This document shows, in pieces, positions 35,624 through 44,560 of a stretch of 64,000 nt of DNA. The notes beneath the pieces were generated by a model, which saw nothing but the letters and a program-made list of their open reading frames with translations, searched no databases and had not been told where the DNA came from. The position numbers and the translations under genes are program-made. Positions within the stretch are counted from its first letter, which is position 1, and every line of letters starts with the position of its first letter. The DNA comes from Streptomyces cellulosae (GTDB lineage: Bacteria; Actinomycetota; Actinomycetes; Streptomycetales; Streptomycetaceae). The stretch lies in NCBI RefSeq assembly GCF_000721105.1, contig NZ_JOEV01000005.1:186001-250000 (forward strand), in the 5' to 3' direction.

Positions 35624-36184
35624 TCAGTCCACGATCACGGTGTCACGGGCAACCGTCGTCGGGCGGTCGGTCGCGGCGCCGAAGTTGCCCTCGACCTGCG
35701 CCTTCTCGGCCGCGTCGGGATAGGGGTCGGTGCAGGAGACGCCGGCGCTGGAACCCGACATCAGGCTGGTGCAGGGGCCGGGTTTGCGGTCCGGCAGGCC
35801 GAGGATGTGGCCCAGTTCGTGCGCCGAGATCCGGACCGTGTTGTAGCCCTCGTTCACGGCCTCCCGTCCGATGTAGACCGTGCCGTTGCCGAGCGAGGTG
35901 GTCAGCGCCCGGGGCCAGCCGTTGTCGGCCAGGATCCGGATGTTGGCGCGTTGCCCGGCGGCCGCCGGGCGCAGTTCGACGGCGTCCACGCTCTCGTTCC
36001 AGATCGCCGCGCCGCGATCGACGGCGGCCTTGAACTCCGCCGACGCACCGGCGTCATAGGCGACGACACGGGGCGCGAGCAGCTGATCGCCGGGGGCCGG
36101 CGCCGCGTAGGCCTGGACGCCGGACAGGGTGAGTGCCGCCGTGAGGGCGGCGGTGAAGCCGTGGACGAACGTGCGCGAGTACAT
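35624..36184 (-). CDS. Snapalysin-type secreted zinc metalloprotease (M7-like)
   Basis: 186 residues. ATG at 36184 after AGGAGG. Sec signal peptide (residues 1-28, ending AYA). Zinc site HELGHILGLPD (HExxHxxGxxD, the snapalysin form with Asp as third ligand) near residue 118. Conserved YNTVRISAHE before it. Two Cys (PGPC, VSC) probably pair. The LysR-type activator that usually is divergent from snapalysin genes is not beside it; instead a MOSC gene is divergent. It is likely made as a pro-enzyme and cleaves at Tyr/Phe-rich sites; that is family knowledge. Confidence 0.9.
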   Translation of the reverse strand: MYSRTFVHGFTAALTAALTLSGVQAYAAPAPGDQLLAPRVVAYDAGASAEFKAAVDRGAAIWNESVDAVELRPAAAGQRANIRILADNGWPRALTTSLGNGTVYIGREAVNEGYNTVRISAHELGHILGLPDRKPGPCTSLMSGSSAGVSCTDPYPDAAEKAQVEGNFGAATDRPTTVARDTVIVD

Positions 36185-36351
36185 GGTCGACCTCCTGTGG
36201 GGGGCGAGGAAGGCATGTTCATGCCACACATTGCCAGTTCGATGCCCAGCCCCACAGACCCCAACCCGTCAAACTGCACACCCCGCCCCGCAAGGGCTCC
36301 GAGGGTAGGGTCGTGGCTGATCAGCCTTACCGACACGGGGGTTTCCGAGGT

Positions 36352-36894
36352 ATGAACGCAATCGTGACAGCGGTCAGCAGCAACGGCGAGTACTCGTTCA
36401 CCAAGCCGAACCGGGACAGCATCACGCTGCTCGCCGGGCTGGGCGTCGAGGGCGACGTACACGCCGGGGTGACGGTCAAGCACCGCTCGCGCGTCGCGCA
36501 GGACCCGACCCAGCCGAACCTGCGTCAGGTCCACCTCATCCATGAGGAGCTCTTCGCCGAACTCGGCCAAGAAGGCTTCGCGGTGCAACCCGGTGAGCTC
36601 GGTGAGAACATCACCACCCGTGGGATCGATCTGCTCGGCCTGCCGGTCGGTGCCCTGCTCCGGCTCGGCGACGAGGCGGTCCTCGAGGTGACCGGCCTGC
36701 GCAATCCCTGCCTGCAGATCGACGCCTTCCAGAAGGGGCTCCTGAGTCGGGTCGTCGGCCGCGACGGTGCCGGGAACGTCGTGCGCAAGGCGGGAATCAT
36801 GAGCATCGTGAAGGAAGGCGGCACGGTGCGCCCCGGCGACACGATCAGGACGGAGCTTCCCAGCGGGCCGCATCGGGCCCTGGAGCGGGTCTGA
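36352..36894 (+). CDS. MOSC-domain protein
   Basis: 180 residues. MOSC signatures: GLGVEGDVHAGVTVKHRSR (near residue 30), NLRQVHLIHEELFAEL, GELGENITTRGIDL, and LRNPCLQIDAFQ with the conserved Cys that receives sulfur or holds molybdopterin in some members. It belongs to the pyridoxal-free, stand-alone MOSC proteins linked to N-hydroxylated compound reduction. Start ATG 36352; a GTG at 36313 after GAGGG is an alternative. Confidence 0.9.
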   Translation: MNAIVTAVSSNGEYSFTKPNRDSITLLAGLGVEGDVHAGVTVKHRSRVAQDPTQPNLRQVHLIHEELFAELGQEGFAVQPGELGENITTRGIDLLGLPVGALLRLGDEAVLEVTGLRNPCLQIDAFQKGLLSRVVGRDGAGNVVRKAGIMSIVKEGGTVRPGDTIRTELPSGPHRALERV

Positions 36895-37097
36895 CGTCAA
36901 TCCCGCGCGGGCCGCTGGTGGGCGCGGGGCTGGGCGATCGGCTCGACCGCCCGGCGGCTTGCCGGGCCCCGAGCCGTTCTCCTGGCCCCGGCACGTGCGG
37001 TCACGGTCACGAGGTGGGGAACCCGAATCCCGCGAGCGGCGAAGTACCGGTGAAAGCCCAAGACTTCGCAGCGCGTGAATCGACGAAAGGAGCCCCG

Positions 37098-37662
37098 ATG
37101 ACCGTCGAACCGGGCGTCAGAGTGGGACAGGACAGCGACGCCTCGGTAGTCGAACGGTCGTGGGACGAGCCTGAGGCGGTCGCGGTGCTCTTCGACCGCC
37201 ATGCCGACTCGGTGCACAGATACGCGGTGCGCCGACTCGGCGCGGAGGCGGCCGAGGACGTGATGGCCGAGACGTTCACCACCGCGTTCCAGCAGCGCTT
37301 GCGGTACCACACCGAGTTGGCCGACGCCCGCCCGTGGGGAATGGCCGATGGTCCAGTTCTTCCTTTCCGGCCTGCTCCGTGCCCCCGTCCTGCCGAAGGG
37401 CCCGCGCCCCGCGGCGTTCGAGGCACTCGCATCGGTGCCCGGGGTCGATGGGCTGCCGGGCCAGACCGACGCGGACGGCCGCGCGGGCATCGGCATCCGG
37501 TACGTGGGCCGGCCGGGTACTCCCTGGGCGGCCGGCGAGCAGGTGCTGGTCTTCGACGCGAAGACGTACCTGTATCTCGGCATGCGTGACCGGCGTACAG
37601 CAGGAGCACAGACCACGAGCAGTGGTCTTCCGCGGCCGCCGCCGCGGTGGTCGACCGGGTGA
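37098..37662 (+). pseudogene. Decayed ECF sigma factor joined to the C-terminus of a CU044_5270-type protein
   Basis: ATG 37098 has AAAGGAG upstream. The first frame encodes sigma region 2: LFDRHADSVHRYAVRRLG, AAEDVMAETFTTAF, then ADARPWG where PWLxGIA is expected. At about 37340 this breaks. In another frame, from about 37336, the sequence MVQFFLSGLLRAPVLPKGPR, PAAFEALASVPGV, VLVFDAKTYLYLG parallels the C-terminal half of the CU044_5270 protein encoded at 38506 (MPPRTAAALYRAAAKIPGV, VFDAKTFDFLG). So the sigma region 4 and the protein's N-terminal half have been deleted. It is the relic of a second sigma/CU044_5270 cassette. Confidence 0.75.
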
Positions 37663-37842
37663 TGCGACGCCCCTCAACACCCGCCCCGCACCCGCACCGC
37701 GCCGCCCGGCCCCCGGCAACCTCACCGGGGCGTCGGGCGGCAGCCGCGACCCCCCGCCGCGGTCATGGCGCGGGCCCTGACGCGGCTTCCCTTGGACGCG
37801 ATCCGTCCGAAGGGCGACTCGCTCGGGGTTTCGCTCGTTGTC

Positions 37843-38223
37843 TCAGACGTCGAAGCGACGGCGGGCGGCTTCGATGTGACCGAGGTACTGATGGGTCCAG
37901 TCGCACATTCCGTCGACCGTGGCGCGCAGGGCACGGCCCGGCTCCGTGAGGGTGTACTCGACCCGTGGCGGCACGGTCGGGTGCACCGTCCGCTCGACCA
38001 GGCCGTAGCGCTCCAGCATGCGCAGGTTCTGGGTGAGCATCTTGTGGCTGATGCCCTCGACCTGGGTGCGCAACTCGCTGAAGCGCAGGGTGCGTTCGCC
38101 GAGTGCCTCGATGATCAGGAGCGCCCACTTGTTGGCCACGTCCGAGAAGATCTCCCGCGCCAGCGAGTCGGCGCGCCTCAGGTCCGCGTCGTCGGGCGAG
38201 CCCGTGAACTGCTTGGTACCCAT
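37843..38223 (-). CDS. HxlR-family winged-helix regulator
   Basis: 126 residues; ATG at 38223 with GAGGAA upstream. HxlR features: VANKWALLIIEAL, LRFSELRTQVEGISHKMLTQNLRMLERYGLVERTVHPTVPPRVEYTLTEPGRAL (recognition helix and wing, read in parts). These dimeric regulators usually control a divergent oxidoreductase. Here the divergent side (38300-38500) has an ATG with a good ribosome site at 38365 but no recognisable protein, so the target gene may be lost. Confidence 0.9.
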   Translation of the reverse strand: MGTKQFTGSPDDADLRRADSLAREIFSDVANKWALLIIEALGERTLRFSELRTQVEGISHKMLTQNLRMLERYGLVERTVHPTVPPRVEYTLTEPGRALRATVDGMCDWTHQYLGHIEAARRRFDV

Positions 38224-38459
38224 AAGGTTCCTCAGTTGCCGAAAAGTGCGTTCTTCCAAGCCGGCGTCCACTCTCCTATGGTTCCCCAGTAACCGCAAGA
38301 GAGCACATGCGGCCGGCTCACCGAACCCGCACCCTCGGGCTCACATGCCCGGGAGGCAGACAGCATGGCCACGCTGCGAGGCATCGACACCAAGCTGCCT
38401 GCCCGACCCCAGCCGGCCCGGGCCGGTGAGCGGGTCCCCCACCGGGGGTCGCCCGTGGG

Positions 38460-38498
38460 CCGCGGGAGGCGGTCCGCGGCGCAGCCTGCCTCCCGCGG
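38460..38498 (-). terminator. Hairpin after the CU044_5270-family gene
   Basis: Perfect 11-bp arms (38460-38470, 38488-38498) with a 17-base loop, 8 bases after the stop on the minus strand. Confidence 0.7.
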
Positions 38499-38505
38499 CC
38501 AGCGG

Positions 38506-39567
38506 TCAGCTTTGGTGCCCGATCTGGGTCCGCTGCGCGTCGGTGGGCTGCCGGCCGGCTTCGTCGACGACGGCGTGCTCCAGCACGGCTTCGCTGGACA
38601 GCAGGGTCCCGGCCTTTCCGTACGAGCCGTCCTTGGTCAGGTAACTGCGGGAGCCAAGGAAGTCGAAGGTCTTCGCGTCGAAGACCCACTCGGTCCGGAT
38701 GCCGTAGCGCGTGTCGTCTCGGGCGATGCCGAGGCCCTTGCGGCCGATCGCGTCGTGGGCCTGCGGTGCCGGGGTGACGCCCGGGATCTTCGCCGCGGCC
38801 CGGTAGAGGGCGGCGGCCGTACGGGGCGGCATCACCCGGCCGATCATGAAGCCGATCTGCTCGAACACCGCCTGGTCGCGTTCCCGGCGGTCGGGTTGCG
38901 GGGTGTTGGCGTACAGATACGTCAGCAGTTTGTCGGGGTCGGTGGGCAGCGAGATGAGCCAGCGGTAGGTGGGCCGGCTGATACCGGCCGGTGTGCCCTT
39001 GGTGTCACCGAGGTCGGCGTTGATGGGGAACGTCGAACCGTTCTCACGGACCAGGCCCTGCTTGCGCAGGGGACCCGGCTCCTGCGAGATCCACCGCTCA
39101 TAGTCCATCAGCGGGCCGAGCACAGCCTTCCCGCTGGCCAGTTCGGCCCCGCGGGTCTTCATTCTGGTGTACACGAACTGGTCGTCGCGCACCGTGAGGT
39201 CGGCGTGGGTCTCCGTGGCGGCGGAGATCCGGTCCAGGAGCGCGGCGGCGGGCTGCATGTCCGTGGCCGCGCGGTGGGACGCGGTGCCGGCGGGCGCCGG
39301 GTCACCGCCGCTCAGGGCGATCCCCGCGGTGACCGCGCAGGCCAGGGCCAGGGCGGTGGCCGGCGCCAGGACCGCCGGGCGCAGCAGCCGGCGGGCCGGC
39401 CGGGTGGGGGCGACCTGGTCGTGGTCGATGTGGTGCATCAGAAGATCCTTGTGACGAAGGTGCTGCTCGCGCGGAAGGTCCCAGTCGGCCGGGGCCGGCA
39501 GCAGGCGGGCGATCTCCTCGCGGTCGCCGTGCCGCTCCGGGGAAGCGCCGGTGGTGTGGTCGTTCAT
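38506..39567 (-). CDS. CU044_5270-family membrane protein linked to sigma factor
   Basis: 353 residues. Cytoplasmic N-terminus of about 55 residues (EEIARLLPAPADWDLP), one membrane segment (AVLAPATALALACAVTAGIAL, read as residues about 65-85), and an extracytoplasmic domain ending VFDAKTFDFLGSRSYL. The start ATG (39567) follows GGGAGGAGC and overlaps the sigma factor stop by 4 bases. In this arrangement it may be a membrane sensor or anti-sigma-like partner; this is inference from the pairing. A broken second copy is at 37336-37662. Confidence 0.85.
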   Translation of the reverse strand: MNDHTTGASPERHGDREEIARLLPAPADWDLPREQHLRHKDLLMHHIDHDQVAPTRPARRLLRPAVLAPATALALACAVTAGIALSGGDPAPAGTASHRAATDMQPAAALLDRISAATETHADLTVRDDQFVYTRMKTRGAELASGKAVLGPLMDYERWISQEPGPLRKQGLVRENGSTFPINADLGDTKGTPAGISRPTYRWLISLPTDPDKLLTYLYANTPQPDRRERDQAVFEQIGFMIGRVMPPRTAAALYRAAAKIPGVTPAPQAHDAIGRKGLGIARDDTRYGIRTEWVFDAKTFDFLGSRSYLTKDGSYGKAGTLLSSEAVLEHAVVDEAGRQPTDAQRTQIGHQS

Positions 39568-40190
39568 GTGAGCTCCTCCCGTACGGGCAGGGCCGCGATC
39601 GCAGCCGCACTTGTCATCTCTCCGCGGGCGGTGGGTGGTTCCAGGTCTTCTTCCGCGAGGTGAGCGAGCTTCTTTCGGGCACGCGAAAGGCGGGACCGTA
39701 CGGTTCCGACGGCGATGCCCAGTGCCTCGGCCGTCTGGTGGTAGTCCAGGCCGGACCACACGCACAGGGCCAGTACCTCGCGCTCCTGGCGCCGCAGCCG
39801 TCCGAGCGCGGCCTGCACCGCGCGTAAGTACCGTGCGTCGTCGATGCGCCCGATGGTCCGGGGCGCGAAGTCCTCCTCCACCCGCGGCTGCGGCTGACGC
39901 GCCAGGAACAACTGCCGTCTGCGGACGCCCCGGCGGGCGTTGTCCGCCTTGTGGGTGGCGATCCCCAGCAGCCAGGGCAGCAGGGAGCCACCGTCCTCCT
40001 GCACCCGGTCGCGGGTCCGCCACGCGGTCAGGAACGTTTCGGACATGATCTCTTCGGCCGTCGACCAGTCGCCCGTCAAGCGCAGCCCATGGTTGTAGAC
40101 GGCGCGGGCGAACTGCTCGTACAGCAGGGCGAACGCCTCACGGTCCCCCTCGCGCACGCGGCGGCGCACATCGTTTTCTGAGTCCCTCAC
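39564..40190 (-). CDS. ECF-type RNA polymerase sigma factor
   Basis: 208 residues. Region 2: FALLYEQFARAVYNHGLRL, EEIMSETFLTAWRTRD, LLPWLLGIATHKADNARRG. Region 4: LRRQEREVLALCVWSGLDYHQTAEALGIAVGTVRSRLSRARKKL, read in parts. Start GTG 40190 with GGAGAG 8 bases upstream; GTG 40196 is possible. It is coupled to the CU044_5270 protein and diverges from an acyltransferase gene with about 400 bases between. The decayed cassette at 37098 is a paralogous relic. Confidence 0.92.
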   Translation of the reverse strand: MRDSENDVRRRVREGDREAFALLYEQFARAVYNHGLRLTGDWSTAEEIMSETFLTAWRTRDRVQEDGGSLLPWLLGIATHKADNARRGVRRRQLFLARQPQPRVEEDFAPRTIGRIDDARYLRAVQAALGRLRRQEREVLALCVWSGLDYHQTAEALGIAVGTVRSRLSRARKKLAHLAEEDLEPPTARGEMTSAAAIAALPVREELT

Positions 40191-40588
40191 GACCACTTCT
40201 CTCCGTGACACGGGAGGAGTTCCTGTGGCCTGTGTCACGCACTGGTGCGACCGCAACGCCGTCCACGTCCGGAGGCACATCGTAGGAGTGCTCTGGGCGG
40301 CATCGGCTTCCGGCTGACCACACCGGCCGGCTGACGCGTATCGGCACCTGGCCCGGCGGGTCGGCGAAGCGCGGGATGAAACACGCGATCCGTTTCCTCA
40401 GCCGTCGCACAGCGAAGGGGAAGGCCGGTCACAGGGACCGGATGTCTGATCGGAACATCTCGGGCGGCGCAGTCGGCCGCGTGAGAAACCGAACCCGTGT
40501 GACGTACGCGTTTCGGGGTAGCAGGGCCATTTCCAGCGGCGCATTCGGCAGGTGAGAAGCGATTCGTTTCACGAGCAGGGCAGTAGGC
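40191..40588. other. Divergent intergenic region between sigma factor and acyltransferase
   Basis: No credible gene. It contains several GAAAC/GTTTC runs, such as GAAACACGCG, CCGTTTCCTC and GCGTTTCGGG, which may include promoter elements. I cannot assign -35 and -10 boxes. Confidence 0.4.
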
Positions 40589-41800
40589 GTGCCGGTGACA
40601 GGCGGCGACGGGGAAACGGAGGTGGCAGGGAAGCCCTCAGGGCGTTCTCCCGAGCCGGCAAAGGCGTCGAGACATGGGGCGTTCGGCCGGGGCTTCCCCT
40701 CGGCGGCCGCACGCAGCGGCCGGATCAGCGGGCTCGACGGCCTGCGAACCGTGGCGGTGGCGATGGTCCTCGTCTACCACGTGGAGCCGGGCCTGTTGCC
40801 GGGCGGTTCGGTCGCGGTGGACGTCTTCTTCACCATCAGCGGCTTCGTCATCACCCGACTGCTGCTCGCGGAGTACGCCCGCACGGGCGGCATCAACCTG
40901 CGGAGTTTCTACCGGCGGCGCTGGCTGCGCCTGGTCCCCGCCCTGTTGGCGGTCTGCGCCGCGTGTGTCGCGCTGTCGCTGACCACCTCGCTGTGGGCCT
41001 TCGAGAACGCCTGGGCGGCTGCCGTGCTGGCAGCGACGTTCGTGGTCAACATCGTGCGCGCCGGGGCGAGCGGCGCGTACTCCGGTGTCACCGGGCCGCT
41101 GGCGCACACCTGGTCGCTCAGCGTGGAGGAACAGTTCTACCTGCTGTGGCCGCTGGCACTGCTGTTCCTCCTGCGGCGCTGCCGGGCCCGCACGGTGCTG
41201 TTGTGCACGGCGGCGCTGTGCGTGCTGCCGGTGCTGTGGCGGTTCGCCCTGTGGAACCCCGACGCCGCGCACCGTATCTACAACGGCACGGACACCCGCG
41301 CCGACCAGTTGCTCGCCGGTGCGCTGGTGGCCGTGGTACTGGCCCGGTTGCGGGCCGACGACCCCCGCCTCGAGCAGCTGCGCCGCTGGGCCGGCCGGCT
41401 GGCCTGTCCGGCGCTCGGCCTGCTGCTGCTGACCGCGTGGCGGGTGCCGGTCACCTCGGGCTCGGGCGTCTGGACCGCCGCCTGGTACACCGTCGGTCTC
41501 CTGGCGGTGGCGACGGTGTCCGCCACTCTCGTCACGGGACTCGAACTGTGCCCGGACGCACGGCTGTCACAAGCATTGTCGCTGGCACCGCTCGCCTGGG
41601 TGGGCCGCAACCTCAGCTACGGCATCTACCTGTGGCACTACCCCGTCGTCCGCCTGCTGGCCTCCCTCGGCGTGACGGACGGACGGCTGTCCACCACGAT
41701 CGTGCTGACCACCGTCATGGCCCTGTTGTCGTACGCCCTCATCGAGATGCCGTTTCTCCGTCAAGGCCGACGGCCGCGCCCGTCGGCCGCACCTGCGTGA
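40589..41800 (+). CDS. OafA/YrhL-type membrane acyltransferase
   Basis: 403 residues with about ten membrane helices. Family motifs: ISGLDGLRTVAVAMVLVYH (catalytic His), GGSVAVDVFFTISGFVITRLLL, FYRRRWLRLVPALL, HTWSLSVEEQFYLLWPLALL. These enzymes transfer acetyl or other acyl groups to extracytoplasmic sugars. The C-terminal SGNH domain of longer members is absent. The GTG start at 40589 is uncertain; a GTG at about 40622 is also in frame. It is convergent with the LLM gene, with 8 bases between stops. Confidence 0.9.
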   Translation: MPVTGGDGETEVAGKPSGRSPEPAKASRHGAFGRGFPSAAARSGRISGLDGLRTVAVAMVLVYHVEPGLLPGGSVAVDVFFTISGFVITRLLLAEYARTGGINLRSFYRRRWLRLVPALLAVCAACVALSLTTSLWAFENAWAAAVLAATFVVNIVRAGASGAYSGVTGPLAHTWSLSVEEQFYLLWPLALLFLLRRCRARTVLLCTAALCVLPVLWRFALWNPDAAHRIYNGTDTRADQLLAGALVAVVLARLRADDPRLEQLRRWAGRLACPALGLLLLTAWRVPVTSGSGVWTAAWYTVGLLAVATVSATLVTGLELCPDARLSQALSLAPLAWVGRNLSYGIYLWHYPVVRLLASLGVTDGRLSTTIVLTTVMALLSYALIEMPFLRQGRRPRPSAAPA

Positions 41801-41808
41801 AGAAGCCG

Positions 41809-42690
41809 CTACGGGGCCCAGGTGGCGATGAGTTCGTCGGTGACCCACCGTGCGACGTCGGCGGGGTAGGGCGCCGGCAGTCCGAGGACGATGTGCCGGA
41901 AGCCTGCGTCCACCGCCTCGCCGATCGCGTGCCGGGTGACGCCGGGCTGGTCGTAGGAGACGGCCAGGTGGATCGAGCGGGTGACCGCCGCCGGGTCGCG
42001 GCCGATCTCCGCGCAGTAGCGGTCCAGCAGCGCGCTGCGGCGCACGACGTCGTCTATGTCGCCGCCCGGGATGTTCCACAGGTCGGCGTGTTCGGCGACC
42101 ACGCGCAGCGTCGCGGACGAGCGTCCGCCGATGAGGATCGGCGGGTGGGGGCGCTGGACGGGTCTGGGGTTGCCGAACGCTCCCGTGAGCTGGTGGTGGG
42201 TGCCGTGAAAGTCGAACGGTTTGTCCTCGGTCCACAGCCGGCGGATCAGTGTGCAGGCCTCGGCGAGGCTCGCCACGGCGTGCGCGGAGTCGTGGAAGGG
42301 CAGGCCGTGTGCCGCGTACTCACGCCGGGCCAGGGGGTGGTCGGGGCGTGAGCCGACGCCGATGCCGAAGTCGAGCCGTCCGTCGGAGACGATGTCGACG
42401 GTCGTGGCGATCTTGGCCAGCATCGCGGGTGGCCGGAACCGGTTACTGCTCACCAGCACGCCGAGCCGCAGTCGTCGGGTCTGGGCGGCAAGGGCCGAGA
42501 GCAGTGTCCAGCCCTCGTAGGCCGGCCCGTCCAGGTCACCGCCGATCGGCATGAGGTGATCGAACAGCCAGGCGTGCTCGATCTGCGGGATCGCGTCCGC
42601 CTCGCGCCAGACCCGCAGGACGTCGTGGTAGTCGACCTGTTGCGGGGCGGTCATGATCCCGAAGCGGGGTGGGGGTGGTGCGGGTCGCAT
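41809..42690 (-). CDS. LLM-class flavin/F420-dependent oxidoreductase
   Basis: 293 residues. ATG at 42690 with AAAGGA upstream. TIM-barrel motifs: EHAWLFDHLMPIGGDLDGP, GWTLLSALAAQTRRLRLGVLV, MLAKIATTVDIVSDGRLDFGIG, and ILIGGRSSATLRVVAEHADLWN. The pattern fits F420-dependent subgroup members with an N-terminal FGIMTAPQQ. It is encoded 100 bases after an aldo-keto reductase in the same direction, and the pair faces a TetR gene. Likely redox modification of a small molecule. Confidence 0.88.
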   Translation of the reverse strand: MRPAPPPPRFGIMTAPQQVDYHDVLRVWREADAIPQIEHAWLFDHLMPIGGDLDGPAYEGWTLLSALAAQTRRLRLGVLVSSNRFRPPAMLAKIATTVDIVSDGRLDFGIGVGSRPDHPLARREYAAHGLPFHDSAHAVASLAEACTLIRRLWTEDKPFDFHGTHHQLTGAFGNPRPVQRPHPPILIGGRSSATLRVVAEHADLWNIPGGDIDDVVRRSALLDRYCAEIGRDPAAVTRSIHLAVSYDQPGVTRHAIGEAVDAGFRHIVLGLPAPYPADVARWVTDELIATWAP

Positions 42691-42792
42691 GGGCTGTGGT
42701 CCTTTCGACACCGGTGGCACGCCGGCTGGTGGGCGCGCCACCGAGGTTCGGGCGGAACGTGCGGACGAACGTGGCGGGCCGTACGTGGGCGG

Positions 42793-43812
42793 TCAGCGGC
42801 GCCGCAGTGACGCGTCGAGCAGCGCGGGCGGAGTGTCGGACTTCTCGTCCGGTGCGAGGTCGGTGCCGGGGGCCACGATCGCGTCGATCGCGTCGAGTAC
42901 GTCGGCGGAGAGCACGGTGTCCGCGGCGGCGAGCTGTGAGTGCAGGTGGTCCAGGGTGCGGGGGCCGATGAGCGCGCTGGTCACGGCGGGATGCGCGGTC
43001 ACGAATCCGAGCGCGAGCTGGATCATGGTCAGGCCGGCCTCGTCGGCGACCTCGGCCAGCTTCTCGACGGCGTCGAGCCGGGCCCGGTTGGCGGGGACGG
43101 TGGTGTCGAAACGTTGCGGCATGAACGTCGAGCGGCTGGTGGTCACGGGCCGGCCCTCGCGGATCGCACCCGACAGCCAGCCCGACGCCAGCGGGCTCCA
43201 TGCCAGCACGCCGAGCCCGTACTCCTCGGTGACGGGCAGCACATGGGCCTCGATTCCGCGCTGCAGGATCGAATAGCTGGGCTGTTCGGTGACGTAACGG
43301 CTCAGGTGGTGCTCGCGTGCGGCCCACTGGGCCTGCACGACGCGGTAGGCCGGGAAGGTCGAGGAGCCGAAGTGACGGATCTTTCCGGCGCGCTGCAGGT
43401 CGGTCAGGGCCGACAAGGTCTCCTCGTCGCTGGTGCGCGGGTCCCATCGGTGGATCTGGTAGAGATCGACGTGGTCGACACCGAGACGGCGCAGGCTGTT
43501 GTCCAGCTCGGTGACCAGCCAACGGCGTGAACTGCCTTGGTGGTTGCGCTCGTCACCCATGGGCATGCCCGCCTTCGTGGCCAGCACGATGTCGTCGCGG
43601 CGCCCGGCGATGGCCTTGCCGACCATCTCTTCCGACTCGCCGTTGCTGTACCTGTCGGCGGTGTCGATGAGGTTGATGCCGCCCTCGAGAGCGGCGTCGA
43701 CGAGGGCGGTGGCCTCGTCCTGGGTGGTGCGCCCGATCGCGCCGAAGTTCATCGCGCCGAGCGCGAGGGAGCTGACCTGCACACCGGTACGGCCCAAGGT
43801 GCGGTACTGCAT
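42793..43812 (-). CDS. Aldo/keto reductase
   Basis: 339 residues. Catalytic tetrad Asp and Tyr in NLIDTADRYSNGESEEMVG (near residues 50-55), Lys in VLATKAGMPMG, His in LYQIHRWDP. NADPH-binding end SALIGPRTLDHLHSQL. It reduces aldehydes or ketones. Its start is separated by 157 bases from a divergent TetR regulator, with two palindromic operators between them, so it is likely repressed by that regulator. Confidence 0.93.
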   Translation of the reverse strand: MQYRTLGRTGVQVSSLALGAMNFGAIGRTTQDEATALVDAALEGGINLIDTADRYSNGESEEMVGKAIAGRRDDIVLATKAGMPMGDERNHQGSSRRWLVTELDNSLRRLGVDHVDLYQIHRWDPRTSDEETLSALTDLQRAGKIRHFGSSTFPAYRVVQAQWAAREHHLSRYVTEQPSYSILQRGIEAHVLPVTEEYGLGVLAWSPLASGWLSGAIREGRPVTTSRSTFMPQRFDTTVPANRARLDAVEKLAEVADEAGLTMIQLALGFVTAHPAVTSALIGPRTLDHLHSQLAAADTVLSADVLDAIDAIVAPGTDLAPDEKSDTPPALLDASLRRR

Positions 43813-43897
43813 GACTGTGTTCCTCCAGTGCGGATGAGGCGTGATGTCAACGGAGTGGCTTGGTTCCCGGCGCCCGCTCTGGCATCATGGACGCAAC

Positions 43898-43935
43898 CGG
43901 AACCACGTTCCGGAACGATACGGAACACGGTTCCG
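43898..43935. promoter_or_regulatory. Two TetR-type operators, CGGAAC-N3-GTTCCG
   Basis: CGGAAC-CAC-GTTCCG at 43898-43912 and CGGAAC-ACG-GTTCCG at 43921-43935, both with perfect 6-bp arms. Their centres are 23 bases apart, about two helical turns. A further GTTCCGGAAC palindrome lies at 43907-43916. They lie between the divergent aldo-keto reductase and TetR genes, as for an autoregulating TetR repressor. Confidence 0.75.
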
Positions 43936-43969
43936 TTTGGCAAGCAGCAGTGATGGAGGGAGCGGCGAG

Positions 43970-44560
43970 GTGAGCGGCAGCGACGAGGAAGCGGGGCGCG
44001 CAGCACCGTCCAAGCGGGCGGACGCCCGGCGCAACAAGGAGACTCTGCTCGACGCGGCCGCCTCGGTCTTCGTCACGTCAGGTGTGCACGCGCCGGTGCG
44101 CGACATCGCGGCCGAGGCCGGCGTCGGGCTGGGCACGATCTACCGCCACTTCCCGACGCGGGCGGACCTCATCATCGCCGTCTACCGGCACCAGGTGGAA
44201 GCCTGCGCCGAAGCCGGTCCGGCACTGCTGGCCAGCAGCGCGACTCCGCACGCCGCGCTGGGGCAATGGGTCAACCTCTTCGTCGACTTCCTGGTCACCA
44301 AGCACGGGCTCGCCGCCGTGCTGCACTCCGACGACGCCGGCTTCGACACGCTGCACGCCTACTTCCTCGACCGGCTCGTGCCCGTGTGCGCCCAGCTGCT
44401 CGAAGCCGCGGCCGCGGCCGGGGAGATCCGCTCCGACCTGGGTGCCTACGAGCTCATGCGCGGCGTCGGGAACCTCTGCATCGGCGCGGACAGCGATCCC
44501 CGCTACGACGCCCGTCGACTGGTCGAACTCCTCATCGCAGGGCTGCGCCGGACGGACTGA
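43970..44560 (+). CDS. TetR-family transcriptional repressor
   Basis: 196 residues. GTG at 43970 after GGAGGGAG. N-terminal helix-turn-helix: RRNKETLLDAAASVFVTSG, VRDIAAEAGVGLGTIYRHFPTRADL. The ligand domain is helical. Two inverted repeats upstream are probably its operators. It likely controls itself and the divergent aldo-keto reductase/LLM pair. Confidence 0.92.
   Translation: MSGSDEEAGRAAPSKRADARRNKETLLDAAASVFVTSGVHAPVRDIAAEAGVGLGTIYRHFPTRADLIIAVYRHQVEACAEAGPALLASSATPHAALGQWVNLFVDFLVTKHGLAAVLHSDDAGFDTLHAYFLDRLVPVCAQLLEAAAAAGEIRSDLGAYELMRGVGNLCIGADSDPRYDARRLVELLIAGLRRTD

Noticed and set aside
38365..38460. Possible short gene starting MATLRGIDTKLP with a good ribosome site
   Set aside because: After about 20 codons the frame has no protein-like pattern and runs antisense into the CU044 gene; noted only as a possible stub.
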